DNA of 55,178 nucleotides, from positions 1,039 through 56,216 of the forward strand of contig JAAVCP010000020.1 in NCBI GenBank assembly GCA_014802265.1, read 5' to 3'. Below are positions 45,840-55,178 of the stretch, in pieces. The position numbers and the translations under genes were made by a program. Under the pieces are notes generated by a model. That model had not been told where the DNA came from and made no database searches. It saw only the letters and a program-made list of their open reading frames with translations. This DNA is from Bacteroides sp. (GTDB taxonomy: Bacteria > Bacteroidota > Bacteroidia > Bacteroidales > Muribaculaceae). Position 1 is the stretch's first letter, and every line of letters begins with the position of its first letter.

Positions 45840-47564
45840 TTATCCCATCATGTCCATATAGACTTCAAGGGCTGCCTCTATGTCTTTAGACACGGGCACA
45901 CAGTCAATTTCAGGTACACCGGGTTGCCTCAGCAATGTAAAGTTGGGACACCCTGCCACAGAGTTTTTCTTATCATGAGCCATCAAATCAATAAGAGTAG
46001 GGATATCCTCGCATCGTATGCCTGCAGATGGGTAAAATTGCTTTAATACTGTATTGGCATATCTATGTATCTCATTTGATTCCAAGCCCATGGTCATGTG
46101 ACTCAAAATTAATTCTACAAGTATTCCGTGAGCAACTGCCTCACCATGTGCCAAAGGAGTACCCTTTCTGAAAGACAGGCTTTCAAAAGCGTGACCTGCA
46201 GTGTGCCCGAAATTCAGAATCTTTCTCAATCCTTTTTCTTCCGGGTCACGATTGACCACATCTTCCTTTATTAACACACAACGCTGCATAACCTCTTCAA
46301 GGTGTCCATAGTCATTCAATATGCCCTCCACATCAAGCAGCTTGTTATACAACACTTCATCAGCAATAAGCCCTGTCTTAAGCATCTCTGCGTATCCTGA
46401 CATAATTTCCTTATCTGATAAAGTTCTCAACGGCAACGAAGAGATTATTACTTCCGAATGTTGATGAAAAGCTCCAATCTCATTTTTCAATCCATTGTAA
46501 TTTATGCCCGTCTTACCCCCGGTGGCAGCATCAACAGCTCCAAGAAGTGTGGTAGGGACATTTATAAATCGTATGCCACGTTTAAACGTAGCGGCTGCAA
46601 ATCCTCCGATATCCGTCACCAAGCCTCCACCGATATTAACCACAATACTTTTACGAGTGGCACCGACAGCCTCAAGAGCGTCCCATATCTGCATCACCGA
46701 CTTGAGATTCTTATGTTGCTCACCCGGGGAAAGGACAACCTTATTCCCCTGCTCTATCACTTCAGAATGTTTGAATAATGACATCACTGCCTTATCTACA
46801 TTGGCATCAGTGACCACAGTCATTGTAGCGGGATTAAATTTAGCCACACATTTGTCAAGGCGAGATACCAATACGCCTGGCAATTCTCTGTCAAGCCATT
46901 CTGCAAATTCCTTCATTGAAGAAAAAATCATGTCGGCACCCTCCTTCTCAAACTCTTCACGAGGTATTGGACCCGTAGTCACAGCTATGGTGAAGAAACC
47001 GGCAGCCTTACCTGCCCTGACACCCAAAGGTGCATTCTCAACCACTATTACCTCCGATGAGTCGGCATTTACTATACCTGCACCTTTCTGATATGGTTCA
47101 GGATCGGGTTTACCATGTGCTACATCTAAGGCAGTGACACGCTTACCTTTTTGAAAAGCACCCGGATAGTCACGATTAAGGCTATTGAGGAGGCTACTTT
47201 GTGCAGAACCGGTCACCAGGACTCGGTCAATGCCTCTTTCCATAAATGTTTTCAGCATTAAGTCTGCTCCGGGCATAGGTTGTTTCTGACCGGAATTGAC
47301 AAATAACTCTGCCTTACGTGCATATAGTTGTTTTTTCTCTTCTGGCGTGGCATCTCGCCCACACTCGCGTTGAATTATCAGATTGATGGTGTCTCCACCG
47401 GTCATGCCTTCGTATAGGAAGAACTCTTCCGGCACGGTGTCGATTCCAATTTCTGAAAACATACGGTGCCATGCCTTCGCATGATGGGGCATGGAGTCAT
47501 AAAGCACGCCGTCCATGTCTATGAGGGCGGCGCGCAGATTTTTGGGGAAATTGATAGGTCTCAT
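45840..47564 (-). CDS. aroB: HAD-superfamily phosphatase fused to 3-dehydroquinate synthase
   Basis: AroB makes 3-dehydroquinate from DAHP, the second step of the shikimate pathway. This protein has 574 residues, some 210 more than AroB alone. Residues 10-215 are a HAD hydrolase of the beta-phosphoglucomutase type: LIDMDGVLYDSM (motif I), VLVTGSAQS (II), HGKPDPEPYQKG (III) and VIVVENAPLGVRAGKAAGF (IV). Residues 230-574 are AroB: GEQHKNLKSV, GGGLVTDIGGFAAATFKRGI, NVPTTLLGAVDAATGGKTGI, GYAEMLKTGLI and NFGHTAGHAFE, all intact. The HAD partner's substrate is unknown. Starts 2 nt after the AsmA-like gene. Confidence 0.93.
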   Translation of the reverse strand: MRPINFPKNLRAALIDMDGVLYDSMPHHAKAWHRMFSEIGIDTVPEEFFLYEGMTGGDTINLIIQRECGRDATPEEKKQLYARKAELFVNSGQKQPMPGADLMLKTFMERGIDRVLVTGSAQSSLLNSLNRDYPGAFQKGKRVTALDVAHGKPDPEPYQKGAGIVNADSSEVIVVENAPLGVRAGKAAGFFTIAVTTGPIPREEFEKEGADMIFSSMKEFAEWLDRELPGVLVSRLDKCVAKFNPATMTVVTDANVDKAVMSLFKHSEVIEQGNKVVLSPGEQHKNLKSVMQIWDALEAVGATRKSIVVNIGGGLVTDIGGFAAATFKRGIRFINVPTTLLGAVDAATGGKTGINYNGLKNEIGAFHQHSEVIISSLPLRTLSDKEIMSGYAEMLKTGLIADEVLYNKLLDVEGILNDYGHLEEVMQRCVLIKEDVVNRDPEEKGLRKILNFGHTAGHAFESLSFRKGTPLAHGEAVAHGILVELILSHMTMGLESNEIHRYANTVLKQFYPSAGIRCEDIPTLIDLMAHDKKNSVAGCPNFTLLRQPGVPEIDCVPVSKDIEAALEVYMDMMG

Positions 47565-47566
47565 GT

Positions 47567-50500
47567 CTAATCAACGTTTAAAGCCTGGTGTTGATTATTT
47601 TCAGCATCATATTTTGCAGCAATTTCAACAAAGAGCTGCCAGCCATGTTTCAATTGGCGCATAATATTGACATCAACATTATCTGAAAGATTGGCAGCAA
47701 TATCCCGTTCCCTGCTGTCATTTATTCCGGCACCACCGAAACGTATGCCGGGATGACGCCAATTACCTACAAGATTCACTCCGAAAGGCATGTGAAGTGG
47801 TGAACGATGCAACCCCAAATGGTAATACATTTCACCTTGAAGATTATTTACCCCTGCTACTCCGAGTTTATAGGGTCCGCATTCTATCATAAACGGATCA
47901 AGTTGCAGCATATTGTCGTGGAAGGAACCATGAATATCCAGATTATTAACTGTTAGAGCAGAATCACCCTTAATTAGCATCAAGTCAGTGATTGTCTTTA
48001 TCTTTCCCTCTTTTTTGAAAGCCATCTCAGAGGCATGAAGATTTACATTGGCATGCATTGAGGGAGCATTGACAAACATACTTGGAAACATCAGTGCCTT
48101 TCCTTCAATATCGGCAGACAGTTTTCCTGAAAGATTCTCCATTTCCGGTGCAGATGCCGTGACCTGCGGGAAAGTCTTGAAAAAATTATTTATGTCAAAA
48201 TCGTTGACTCCTACATTCAGCTTCATGAAAATGTCATTTAGATCAGCCGTGGAGTAGGTCCAGTCAATTGCCACATTTCCAAATCCTGAGCCAATTGAAA
48301 GATTTCCAAGAGTGGCAACCCCATCATGAAGAGAAATTGTAGTTGAAAGTGGAGAAAACTGCCACTCCATATATTCTGCCCTGTCAGAATGCAGATGTAT
48401 ATTGGCGTAGAGGTTACGGGGAATCAATACGCATAGTGAATCCGCCGCAGTATATTCACCGAGCGGTGCCACATGATAGTTGGCAGGTTTCCCTGTCAGT
48501 AAAGCCTGTCCGTCATAATAATTACCTGCCAATCTGTTAATATCCACATCCTTGAACTTAGCTTCCATGTCTATCTTCAAAGGCACCGGAGATGATGACA
48601 TTAGGAAGCCTCTCAGTCCATTCACATTTCCTGTCAGATCAGCGTCTGCCCCTCTGGTAGAAATATGCATCTTGTTCACAGACAGTTTGTCAAGATCCGT
48701 TGACAAACTTACGTCTGACAACTCATTGCGGGCAGGATAACCATCAGCATATAAAATTGCATCTTTTATTTTTACATCAGCATTGAGATTGACCAGACTG
48801 AAAACAGTCTGAAGCATCGAAGGTATAGAGGCAGTAAGATAGAGAGGTGTGTGAGTTACACGGTGTGTAAGAATTGAATCATCTGTGGAAGCGGGGGTGG
48901 TAGAGTAATTTATGGTAGGAGACCAAGGAATATTGCGCATCGATGCTACCATATTTATACCTATTCCGGCTGAGTTAAATCTCATCCCCGGTGACAGTAC
49001 ATCCAATTTATCAGCAGCAAGATTAATCTTTCCACCGAGAGTGGGACTTGCCACTGTGCCTTTTGCCCCGAATTGACCATTAAAAGAAAAATTATTAAAA
49101 GCTACGGCAGTTGTGTCTGTTCCTACATTTAATTTACCATTTTGTGAAGCTACTGCCAGATTTAATTTAGACTCACCGAGTCCTGCTGTTGACAACATAG
49201 GCATCGTGCCATTGAGCTTAACAGACAAAGCTTGCAGATCACCTGTTAGCTTTGATACAGCGTCATTAATTTTAAGAGAAGAGACCTTAAAATCACCCAC
49301 AAAATTTACGTCCTTCAGCTGTTTTTCTTTTAGTCCTGACAGCCTGCAAGTCACGGAACTTCCACCCTCAAGCTTACCGGATATTTGCAGCCTGTTGTCA
49401 ATAATAAATTGGCTTGCTGCTTTACTTAGGTCTGCATTACATTTTACGTCCATATCAAGAAGTGGGTCACCCGACATCAAATCTGATATTTTGCCCGACA
49501 TATCAAAGGCAATTCCGTCAGTATAACCCTTCGCCAACTGAATAAGTATTGCTGATCGTTCTACATTGCGTGGATCTATGTTGAGTTCTGTCTGAAGCAT
49601 AACGTCTCGTAGGTTAAGATGATTTTTGGCATCAAGTGGATAGTCAACCTGTGCGGCAGGGATATCAACTGACAGAGTGAAGGGTGGAAGTTGAGAAGAT
49701 GTAGTTATTGCTGACGGCACCTCGTATGGTGAATCAAGAGTCAGTTTTGCAAATACGGGTAGCATACCTGTAATTCCTCTAAGTTTGCTTTCTTCCGGGA
49801 AAACAAAATAGCCGGTCATAGCCAAGAGGTCGCTGCAAGAGAGATCGAGATTACATTTCCCTATCACAATCTTTTTGCCTTCAGCAATCACACTGATATC
49901 AGATATTGTCTTAAGATCAGCCATGTCTACTTTACAGTCTGTCACTGTCATGGTCAACGGAGAAAAGCCTAATGCAACATTTCCGTTTAACTTAATCGGA
50001 AGCGTATTAATTGTGGAGATTTCGGGAGAATGCAGATCAATATTCCCATCTAAACCAAACACATAATTATCCTTCTTATCTTTAATGCCTTCTAATCGGG
50101 CTTTATCCACAGAAGCCTCACATTTCATATCAGACGCTATATCAACCCAGTTGACCTTTACGGGTCCAACAATGTTGACGGTGTTAAAAGCAATATGGGG
50201 AACTTTTAAACCTCCCTTCAATTTAGGAAAGATCTTAAAATTATTTACTGAGTCATTTACCTGAACAAGATTACATGAGGTATTGATTATCTCTATATCT
50301 TTCAGCTCAATATCTCCTTTAAGTGCTTTAAATACATTTATTGCGCCTTTTATTCCTCCCATTGTAAGAAGTTGCTTGCTATTGGAAGGAAGAGTTGACA
50401 TCACTTTCGCAGGTACATCATCAAGTGTTCTGGAATCTATCTCAATAGAGTCAACAGCGACACGCAAATTTGGGAATGACGACCAAAGTGTATAGTCTAT

Positions 50501-50731
50501 CCTGCCGACACGTACATCTGCCTCTAAATTCTTACTTGCTTCCTCACTGATGATATGTTTTAATCTGTCAGGAGTCAGATATAATGACACTCCGATCAAT
50601 AAAATTACTATCACTCCGACAAGGCTCCCTGCAATTATACCAATGACTTGCAACGGATCTCGTTGTGAAAATCTCTTGTTATCTTTTATTTGGTCTGAGT
50701 TTCCAGAATGTTTTCCCTGTGTGTTTTCCAT
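47567..50731 (-). CDS. AsmA-like giant envelope protein
   Basis: A 1054-residue protein with a cytoplasmic N-terminus, one membrane segment near 31-53 (GIIAGSLVGVIVILLIGVSL) and a long periplasmic repeated beta region. The N-terminal part TPDRLKHIISEEASKNLEAD then VGRIDYTLWSSFPNLRVAVD matches the AsmA start, and the C-terminal part (MLQLDPFMIECGPYKLGVAG) the AsmA C-terminal region. AsmA/TamB/YhdP proteins form grooves that carry phospholipid between membranes; I infer a similar envelope role. It runs directly into aroB. Confidence 0.85.
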   Translation of the reverse strand: MENTQGKHSGNSDQIKDNKRFSQRDPLQVIGIIAGSLVGVIVILLIGVSLYLTPDRLKHIISEEASKNLEADVRVGRIDYTLWSSFPNLRVAVDSIEIDSRTLDDVPAKVMSTLPSNSKQLLTMGGIKGAINVFKALKGDIELKDIEIINTSCNLVQVNDSVNNFKIFPKLKGGLKVPHIAFNTVNIVGPVKVNWVDIASDMKCEASVDKARLEGIKDKKDNYVFGLDGNIDLHSPEISTINTLPIKLNGNVALGFSPLTMTVTDCKVDMADLKTISDISVIAEGKKIVIGKCNLDLSCSDLLAMTGYFVFPEESKLRGITGMLPVFAKLTLDSPYEVPSAITTSSQLPPFTLSVDIPAAQVDYPLDAKNHLNLRDVMLQTELNIDPRNVERSAILIQLAKGYTDGIAFDMSGKISDLMSGDPLLDMDVKCNADLSKAASQFIIDNRLQISGKLEGGSSVTCRLSGLKEKQLKDVNFVGDFKVSSLKINDAVSKLTGDLQALSVKLNGTMPMLSTAGLGESKLNLAVASQNGKLNVGTDTTAVAFNNFSFNGQFGAKGTVASPTLGGKINLAADKLDVLSPGMRFNSAGIGINMVASMRNIPWSPTINYSTTPASTDDSILTHRVTHTPLYLTASIPSMLQTVFSLVNLNADVKIKDAILYADGYPARNELSDVSLSTDLDKLSVNKMHISTRGADADLTGNVNGLRGFLMSSSPVPLKIDMEAKFKDVDINRLAGNYYDGQALLTGKPANYHVAPLGEYTAADSLCVLIPRNLYANIHLHSDRAEYMEWQFSPLSTTISLHDGVATLGNLSIGSGFGNVAIDWTYSTADLNDIFMKLNVGVNDFDINNFFKTFPQVTASAPEMENLSGKLSADIEGKALMFPSMFVNAPSMHANVNLHASEMAFKKEGKIKTITDLMLIKGDSALTVNNLDIHGSFHDNMLQLDPFMIECGPYKLGVAGVNNLQGEMYYHLGLHRSPLHMPFGVNLVGNWRHPGIRFGGAGINDSRERDIAANLSDNVDVNIMRQLKHGWQLFVEIAAKYDAENNQHQALNVD

Positions 50732-51035
50732 AGCTTAAAAAGTATAAAAATCATCGAATAGTTTACCTTTATAACAAGCCTATAAGCTAAAAGATGTGTA
50801 TTAACGATAAAAAATATTAAAAATAAACTCCCCTATTCCTATCTGCGAAGAAGAGAGTGTATCAAAATCGATATCCCCATTATCCTATCTCTCTTGAATA
50901 TAGTCTCACTCTGTATTATAGTTCCATCTTTGGTAGTGGGGCAGTGAACCCGTGGGTTCACTCACAGACCCAAAAGTAAAGAGGAGGTATTAAAAATACC
51001 TCCTCTTAGGTCTTAACTGTCAAAGATAAATAACT
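50732..51035. other. 304-bp intergenic region between Omp28-like and AsmA-like genes
   Basis: Holds the terminator of the Omp28-like gene (50979-51007). The promoter of the AsmA-aroB transcript should lie in the left half but I see no clear consensus. Nothing else recognisable. Confidence 0.45.
50979..51007. terminator. Hairpin terminator after the Omp28-like gene
   Basis: 13-bp arms AAGAGGAGGTATT and AATACCTCCTCTT with loop AAA, 28 nt past the stop on the minus strand. Confidence 0.8.
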
Positions 51036-52865
51036 TCAGGGAATTATGATCTTGGAAATAGATCGGCTGCCATTTCCCATAGTGGTAACCTTAATGAACA
51101 TGCCCCCGGCAGGATTGAAAATACGACGACCATTCATGTCATAATAATCAGTATTGACAACTTCCTCATTTTGAATCTCATTGACACCGGAGTCATATCT
51201 TTGTACCGGCACCTTATTGGAATTGACAACCCCACCATTTTCGTCAAGAAGAATAATGACAGCATACAGATCTTTGGCATTGGCAAATAGATCGTAGTCG
51301 GATAGGCTCATACCATCATCTTTCCCAAAACAAAATTCATTATTGTAGACCGTATTCCTGACAACATTCTCAATAAGGCTACTTTCTTCACCCATTAGAT
51401 TCGAACCGGCAGCAAAAACATCATCATAGACAAGACCAAAAACCACATTGTTTCCGTTACAGAATTTTTCCATCTCCGGCACATAGCCTGTTGCATCAAC
51501 ACCGCTATAATAGTTGGTCTGCCCCCAACTCTCGTCATAAAGACCATTGGCTATTATAGCATAAGCCACTTTATAAGAGCCCTCCGCTGATCGAATGAAT
51601 GAGATATCTGACGTGACAATTATGGTTCCATCCTCTGTCTCCTGAGTTAAACCATTTACAACTGCAGGTGTAAACTCATCACAGAGAGACTGCCAAAACG
51701 TGTTGATGCCGAAATAGCTGCTTGTATCATCTCCGAAATAGGCATCAACATTGTGCACACGATCCATCACTGCCGCAGGAAGACCGTCCACGCGACTGGG
51801 GAAACTGTTAGTGGCTTGCAACACATCACCACTATGATAAGAGATTGCCACGAATTCATCAGGATGGAGGGTGTTCATACGCTCAAGTCCTGCAAACCCA
51901 CGAGGGCAATAGCCACACCAGAATCCGGTGTATTCCTCCATAAGCGGTTTGTGGATCGGTTTTTCATTGAGCACTACAAGTGTACCACTTGCTGAGTTCA
52001 TTACGTCATGGTTATCAACACCATTAACTTCTGTAATCTTCAGGCTAATGAGATATTCGTCAAGAACATCAGGAGCCACAAACGGTAAATCTACAGTCAT
52101 TGTCTGACCAAAATAAAGACTCACAGGTTCCGGGAATTCATAATTCAGTTTACCTGAATCATTCATGCCTGACACTTCATACGAAATATTGGAGATAGGA
52201 TCCGAACCATGGTTTATGAGGGTAGCCCTTATATTTGTCATTTGTCCCGGATCAGCCGTCAAGTCTTTTACCGATACAACTCCCAACGCGTTAGCCTGAA
52301 AATCGCCTTCAAGGGTCACAGTTATGGCAGATGAATATCCCATGGATGAAGCGTATGACTTCCATTTGAGATATGTGCGATTTGTGTGCATATACAGACC
52401 ATCCTCAACAGGAGCTCCTGCCACAATCACAGGTTTTGTGGTGACATCATCCTTCTTATCTACCGAGAAAGTATACCCCACATATACGCCACCATCTGGT
52501 ATTTCAATCATCTGTGGGAACGTCACACTGATATTCCCATCATCACATACAGTTTCTACAGAGATAATGTCGGGTTTGTTGATCTTATTTTCAAGGACCA
52601 ACTCTTTTGAAACCCACACTGAAATATTGGAAATATTATCGGAATTCACAAAGGGTACACTAAATGACTTAATTTTTGCACCTGCGAGTGAGGAGTCAGA
52701 CAGACGGATTGCGATATCGTAAGTCTCGTCCTTGGCTGTGCCTATCTGCTCAAAATTCCTATTTCCATAAGTATAAGAGAAATCTACTTCTGAAGCATTA
52801 ACCTTCAGGCATATAAATGTCTGAACAAATAACAGGGAAAATGATAAAAACTTGGATATTGACAT
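51036..52865 (-). CDS. Omp28-like secreted protein with thioredoxin fold and sorting tail
   Basis: A 609-residue protein with a signal peptide (to NASE, about residue 25). A beta-sandwich region (25-300) with an internal Ig-like module (LKDLTADPGQ-like VSVKDLTADPGQMTNIRATL) leads to an Omp28/thioredoxin-type domain at about 305-540: EEYTGFWCGYCPRGFAGLER carries a CxxC motif. The last 60 residues (VNTDYYDMNGRRIFNPAGGM then FIKVTTMGNGSRSISKIIIP) match the type IX sorting tail. It is probably a cell-surface or released protein; a disulfide role is inferred from the CxxC only. Confidence 0.85.
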   Translation of the reverse strand: MSISKFLSFSLLFVQTFICLKVNASEVDFSYTYGNRNFEQIGTAKDETYDIAIRLSDSSLAGAKIKSFSVPFVNSDNISNISVWVSKELVLENKINKPDIISVETVCDDGNISVTFPQMIEIPDGGVYVGYTFSVDKKDDVTTKPVIVAGAPVEDGLYMHTNRTYLKWKSYASSMGYSSAITVTLEGDFQANALGVVSVKDLTADPGQMTNIRATLINHGSDPISNISYEVSGMNDSGKLNYEFPEPVSLYFGQTMTVDLPFVAPDVLDEYLISLKITEVNGVDNHDVMNSASGTLVVLNEKPIHKPLMEEYTGFWCGYCPRGFAGLERMNTLHPDEFVAISYHSGDVLQATNSFPSRVDGLPAAVMDRVHNVDAYFGDDTSSYFGINTFWQSLCDEFTPAVVNGLTQETEDGTIIVTSDISFIRSAEGSYKVAYAIIANGLYDESWGQTNYYSGVDATGYVPEMEKFCNGNNVVFGLVYDDVFAAGSNLMGEESSLIENVVRNTVYNNEFCFGKDDGMSLSDYDLFANAKDLYAVIILLDENGGVVNSNKVPVQRYDSGVNEIQNEEVVNTDYYDMNGRRIFNPAGGMFIKVTTMGNGSRSISKIIIP

Positions 52866-52881
52866 AATATGTTTATTTGTT

Positions 52882-52925
52882 AATGTCAGCCCTCCATCTT
52901 AATCTATAGACAGAGGACTGACATT
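52882..52925 (-). terminator. Hairpin between the two secreted-protein genes
   Basis: Arms AATGTCAGCCCTC and GAGGACTGACATT pair over 13 bp with one mismatch and an 18-nt loop, 36 nt past the stop of the 52961 gene on the minus strand. Confidence 0.6.
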
Positions 52926-52960
52926 CATTTTAATAACTAAGATGATCTCTTACCTGTCAA

Positions 52961-54667
52961 TTATTTTTTCCAAACCTTACAACTTTTAGAAGTGCCGTCA
53001 GTATATCTGATGATCTTCACGAATAGACCATCAGAAGGAGCAGCAATCTTCACTCCCTGCAGGTTATAGTATTCAACGCTTGACACTTCTTTTACGGCAT
53101 CCACCTGCATTACACCACTCGAGTCAGGTACTGTTGTGACTTCACCTGTGTTTATATTACTGATAACCATATCAGAAGCATACGTCTCACCATCTACGAC
53201 ATTGTATAACTTCAATCCTACAGTATCAAAATCAGTGAACCATATATTCATGTAATGCGTGGCACCATTATAAGAGAAACTGTTATTAGCCATGAAAGTG
53301 TAGGGAATTTGTGACATGGGTTCCTCAAGGGGATATTCCTCACTTGGCTCAAAAGTCCATAAGTCATTATCGATATAGACTTCATAATACATATTCTCTT
53401 CGTCAAGAAGTTCATTTTCCTTATTCACATTAGGAAGTATGAACTGATATTGGTCATAACCAAAATATTCGAAGTATTTGAAATATTGTGTCGGAATAGG
53501 ATTGCAAGGTATCGGACTTGGGTCTGAATTTAGAACATTAAATTGAGGCGCTACCAGAGCATCAATAGCATACAATGACTCAAAGCCGGCATTGATAAGC
53601 ATGGCTACACCTTCATCAGCTTTTATCTCATGCTTCTCAGCATCATAACGGAGTGTGATATTGTTAACAAGATCATAGCTTCCGGCATCGTTTGAAGTTC
53701 CACCCATAAAGAAGATGTACCAACCAAATATAGTGCCGATATATTGCTTGGAATCAATTATAATCTGGTCATCAATAAGGCTACCCTTAACAAGGGCATT
53801 AGGAAGCCAGCCATAAAGACCGCCGAAATATACGTCGTTACCGTCAAAACCAACCTTAATGGTCCTGCCATAATAATTGTTGATGTATACCCAATCCTCC
53901 AACGCCAATCCTTCCGGAGCATCGACAAACTTATAGTCAACCTTCTCAAATGTCTGTAGACAATCTCCGAAGAATGCACCGTTAGCGTTCTCCAAGCCGA
54001 AAATAACATCCGGATAGGGTAATGAACCATCTTCCCCGGGAGTAGCATCATACTCCAAATCGAGAGTTATTTTATCGCCATCTATTGTCCAGGATACAGT
54101 TTTCTGCTCATCTGAATCAGATGCAGTATAACGGATATTCCCATCTGCATCAACTTGTTTATAAAGGAGATCAGCATAATATACGTATGTATCTCCATTA
54201 TAGACTTCCTGATAGATAGCCTGAGGAAGTTCAGCTACGAGTTTGTCCCCGTTTACCTGGCACTTAAGATATGAATTGGTAGTCCATCCCAAAAAAGGAT
54301 TGTGAATATATGCATAAGAGTCATCGGCATATATGATTGTCCTTCTTTCATACTTAGTGTTCCACCAGCCGAAATATCCATACATATTGAAACCCACACC
54401 TGAGCGTGTGTATTCAACCACATCGCCTGCGGGAGCTTCCTGTATAACGGTTTGGGTGCCTGAATCTTTCATGGGAGCAGTTTTGAAACCACTCAAAGAC
54501 GGCATATCGGTAAAACATACGTTATCTTGAGAAATTCTTTCTGTGAAGAATTTCTGACCACCTTCCGGCAGTATCAAACCATTGTCGACAGTAAATTGTA
54601 CTGTTTCCACTGCCAATCCCATACTCGCTACACATGTAGCTGTAAAGGCGAATAACATTTTTTTCAT
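52961..54667 (-). CDS. Secreted protein with type IX-like sorting tail, unknown function
   Basis: A 568-residue protein with a signal peptide (MKKMLFAFTATCVASMGLAV). The body is beta-rich and unusually aromatic and acidic, with tyrosine-dense stretches (VYNGDTYVYYADLLYKQ, PTQYFKYFEYFGYDQYQF). The tail VSSVEYYNLQGVKIAAPSDG then LFVKIIRYTDGTSKSCKVWK fits the type IX sorting pattern and closely matches the tail of the Omp28-like gene next to it. No catalytic motif seen; similar large proteins are common in Muribaculaceae and Prevotella. Starts 26 nt after the small gene upstream. Confidence 0.75.
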   Translation of the reverse strand: MKKMLFAFTATCVASMGLAVETVQFTVDNGLILPEGGQKFFTERISQDNVCFTDMPSLSGFKTAPMKDSGTQTVIQEAPAGDVVEYTRSGVGFNMYGYFGWWNTKYERRTIIYADDSYAYIHNPFLGWTTNSYLKCQVNGDKLVAELPQAIYQEVYNGDTYVYYADLLYKQVDADGNIRYTASDSDEQKTVSWTIDGDKITLDLEYDATPGEDGSLPYPDVIFGLENANGAFFGDCLQTFEKVDYKFVDAPEGLALEDWVYINNYYGRTIKVGFDGNDVYFGGLYGWLPNALVKGSLIDDQIIIDSKQYIGTIFGWYIFFMGGTSNDAGSYDLVNNITLRYDAEKHEIKADEGVAMLINAGFESLYAIDALVAPQFNVLNSDPSPIPCNPIPTQYFKYFEYFGYDQYQFILPNVNKENELLDEENMYYEVYIDNDLWTFEPSEEYPLEEPMSQIPYTFMANNSFSYNGATHYMNIWFTDFDTVGLKLYNVVDGETYASDMVISNINTGEVTTVPDSSGVMQVDAVKEVSSVEYYNLQGVKIAAPSDGLFVKIIRYTDGTSKSCKVWKK

Positions 54668-54693
54668 ACGATTGATTGTTAATTTAGACTGTG

Positions 54694-54912
54694 TTAGTTA
54701 GTATAGTCGTCAGAGTTGTTGAAACCGAATTGTACGAGGTCAACAAGTCCGTCATTGTTGAAATCAAAGGTAATGTCGGCTGCAATAGGGGTAGCACGGT
54801 GAATCTGCGGAAGACCCTCAAAGCTGCTCTCTGTGAAGTTTGCCTGTGCCATGGCTGTGGTTGCAAGAGCGGAAACCCCAATAGCCATGAAAAATTTGGT
54901 AGAAGACTTCAT
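54694..54912 (-). CDS. Very small secreted protein with calcium-loop-like end
   Basis: A 72-residue protein with a good signal peptide (MKSSTKFFMAIGVSALATTA then MAQ). The mature part of about 50 residues ends in ITFDFNNDGLVDLVQFGF, the opening of an FG-GAP/VCBS repeat with a DxNxDGxxD calcium loop, and then stops after NNSDDYTN. It looks like the first unit of a repeat protein that ends early. It is 26 nt upstream of the larger secreted-protein gene and probably in one transcript with it. Whether it is a true short protein or the remnant of a longer gene cannot be told from here. Confidence 0.55.
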   Translation of the reverse strand: MKSSTKFFMAIGVSALATTAMAQANFTESSFEGLPQIHRATPIAADITFDFNNDGLVDLVQFGFNNSDDYTN

Positions 54913-55178
54913 ACAGTTGTTTTATTATGTATTGTTGTTAGTATGTTTATGTCTTAAAGTTTCAGTGCCGTAATTATGCTTTCTCAAGATGGCATTAATA
55001 TTGCGGCATCCGAGTCTATAATCTCCGAGAAGGTTAGTTATGAGCTTTTCAGGATTATACTGCAAAATTCGGACATAAAATAAAAATATAGAGTCCGTAT
55101 TACGCCAAAAAATGAAAATTTTGGTGAAATACGATTTCAAAAACGTGAAAGTGGAATTTTTTAGCGCGTTTGCATCAT

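Overview
The window reads as a chromosome segment of a Bacteroidales gut bacterium; Muribaculaceae or a close relative is my best guess, but no 16S gene is present to settle it. The evidence is a SusC/SusD/SusE polysaccharide utilization locus with a SusR-type regulator, several secreted proteins with C-terminal type IX-like sorting tails, a DUF4286-ruvC pair, a tmRNA tag ending NNYALAA, and repeated promoters of the Bacteroidota form TTTG-(19-20 nt)-TAnnTTTG.

Layout. (1) 1-3804: the end of a prophage, with tail/receptor-binding proteins, a holin-like protein and a lipoprotein-plus-C-terminal-membrane-anchor protein that fits a unimolecular spanin. It abuts the 3' end of ssrA (tmRNA, 3959-4361, minus), a classic integration target. 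(2) 4.4-10 kb: a long palindrome by the ssrA promoter, a secreted T9SS-type protein, the SRP RNA with tRNA-Thr(TGT) 4 nt behind it, DUF4286-ruvC, deoC, a lipoprotein, and acpP-fabF. (3) 10.2-14.8 kb: RNase R followed 6 nt later by a six-hairpin glycosidase. (4) 15-27 kb: a utilization locus reading leftward, GH97, SusR-like regulator, SusC, SusD, SusE and GH66 endo-dextranase. It most resembles dextran (alpha-1,6-glucan) loci. GH66 would cut the polymer at the surface, SusCDE bind and import the pieces, GH97 release glucose in the periplasm, and the regulator sense the sugar.

(5) 27.2-28.9 kb: an AT-rich accessory cassette of two related small membrane proteins on either side of a lipoprotein gene that carries a frameshift. 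I do not recognise it. (6) 28.9-39.6 kb: housekeeping genes uvrC, apt, ybeY-mnmG, topA and gyrB, with a perfect 20-bp palindrome matching parS between apt and mnmG. (7) 39.6-41.05 kb: a complete insertion sequence (imperfect inverted ends, 5-bp target duplication) with a frameshifted transposase, placed 5 bp after the gyrB terminator. (8) 41-45.5 kb: an export trio of Wza-like SLBB protein, Wzz-like protein and M23 peptidase, without glycosyltransferases. (9) 45.8-50.7 kb: an AsmA-like giant protein followed 2 nt later by a HAD-phosphatase/3-dehydroquinate synthase fusion. (10) 51-55 kb: an Omp28-like thioredoxin-fold secreted protein, another secreted protein with a sorting tail, and a very small secreted protein ending in a calcium-loop-like motif.

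The items most worth a second look are the 27.2-28.9 kb cassette, the spanin candidate, the HAD-AroB fusion, the parS-like palindrome, the prophage junction at ssrA and the 20-bp palindrome overlapping the ssrA promoter. All family assignments are from reading the translated sequences; no database search was possible.
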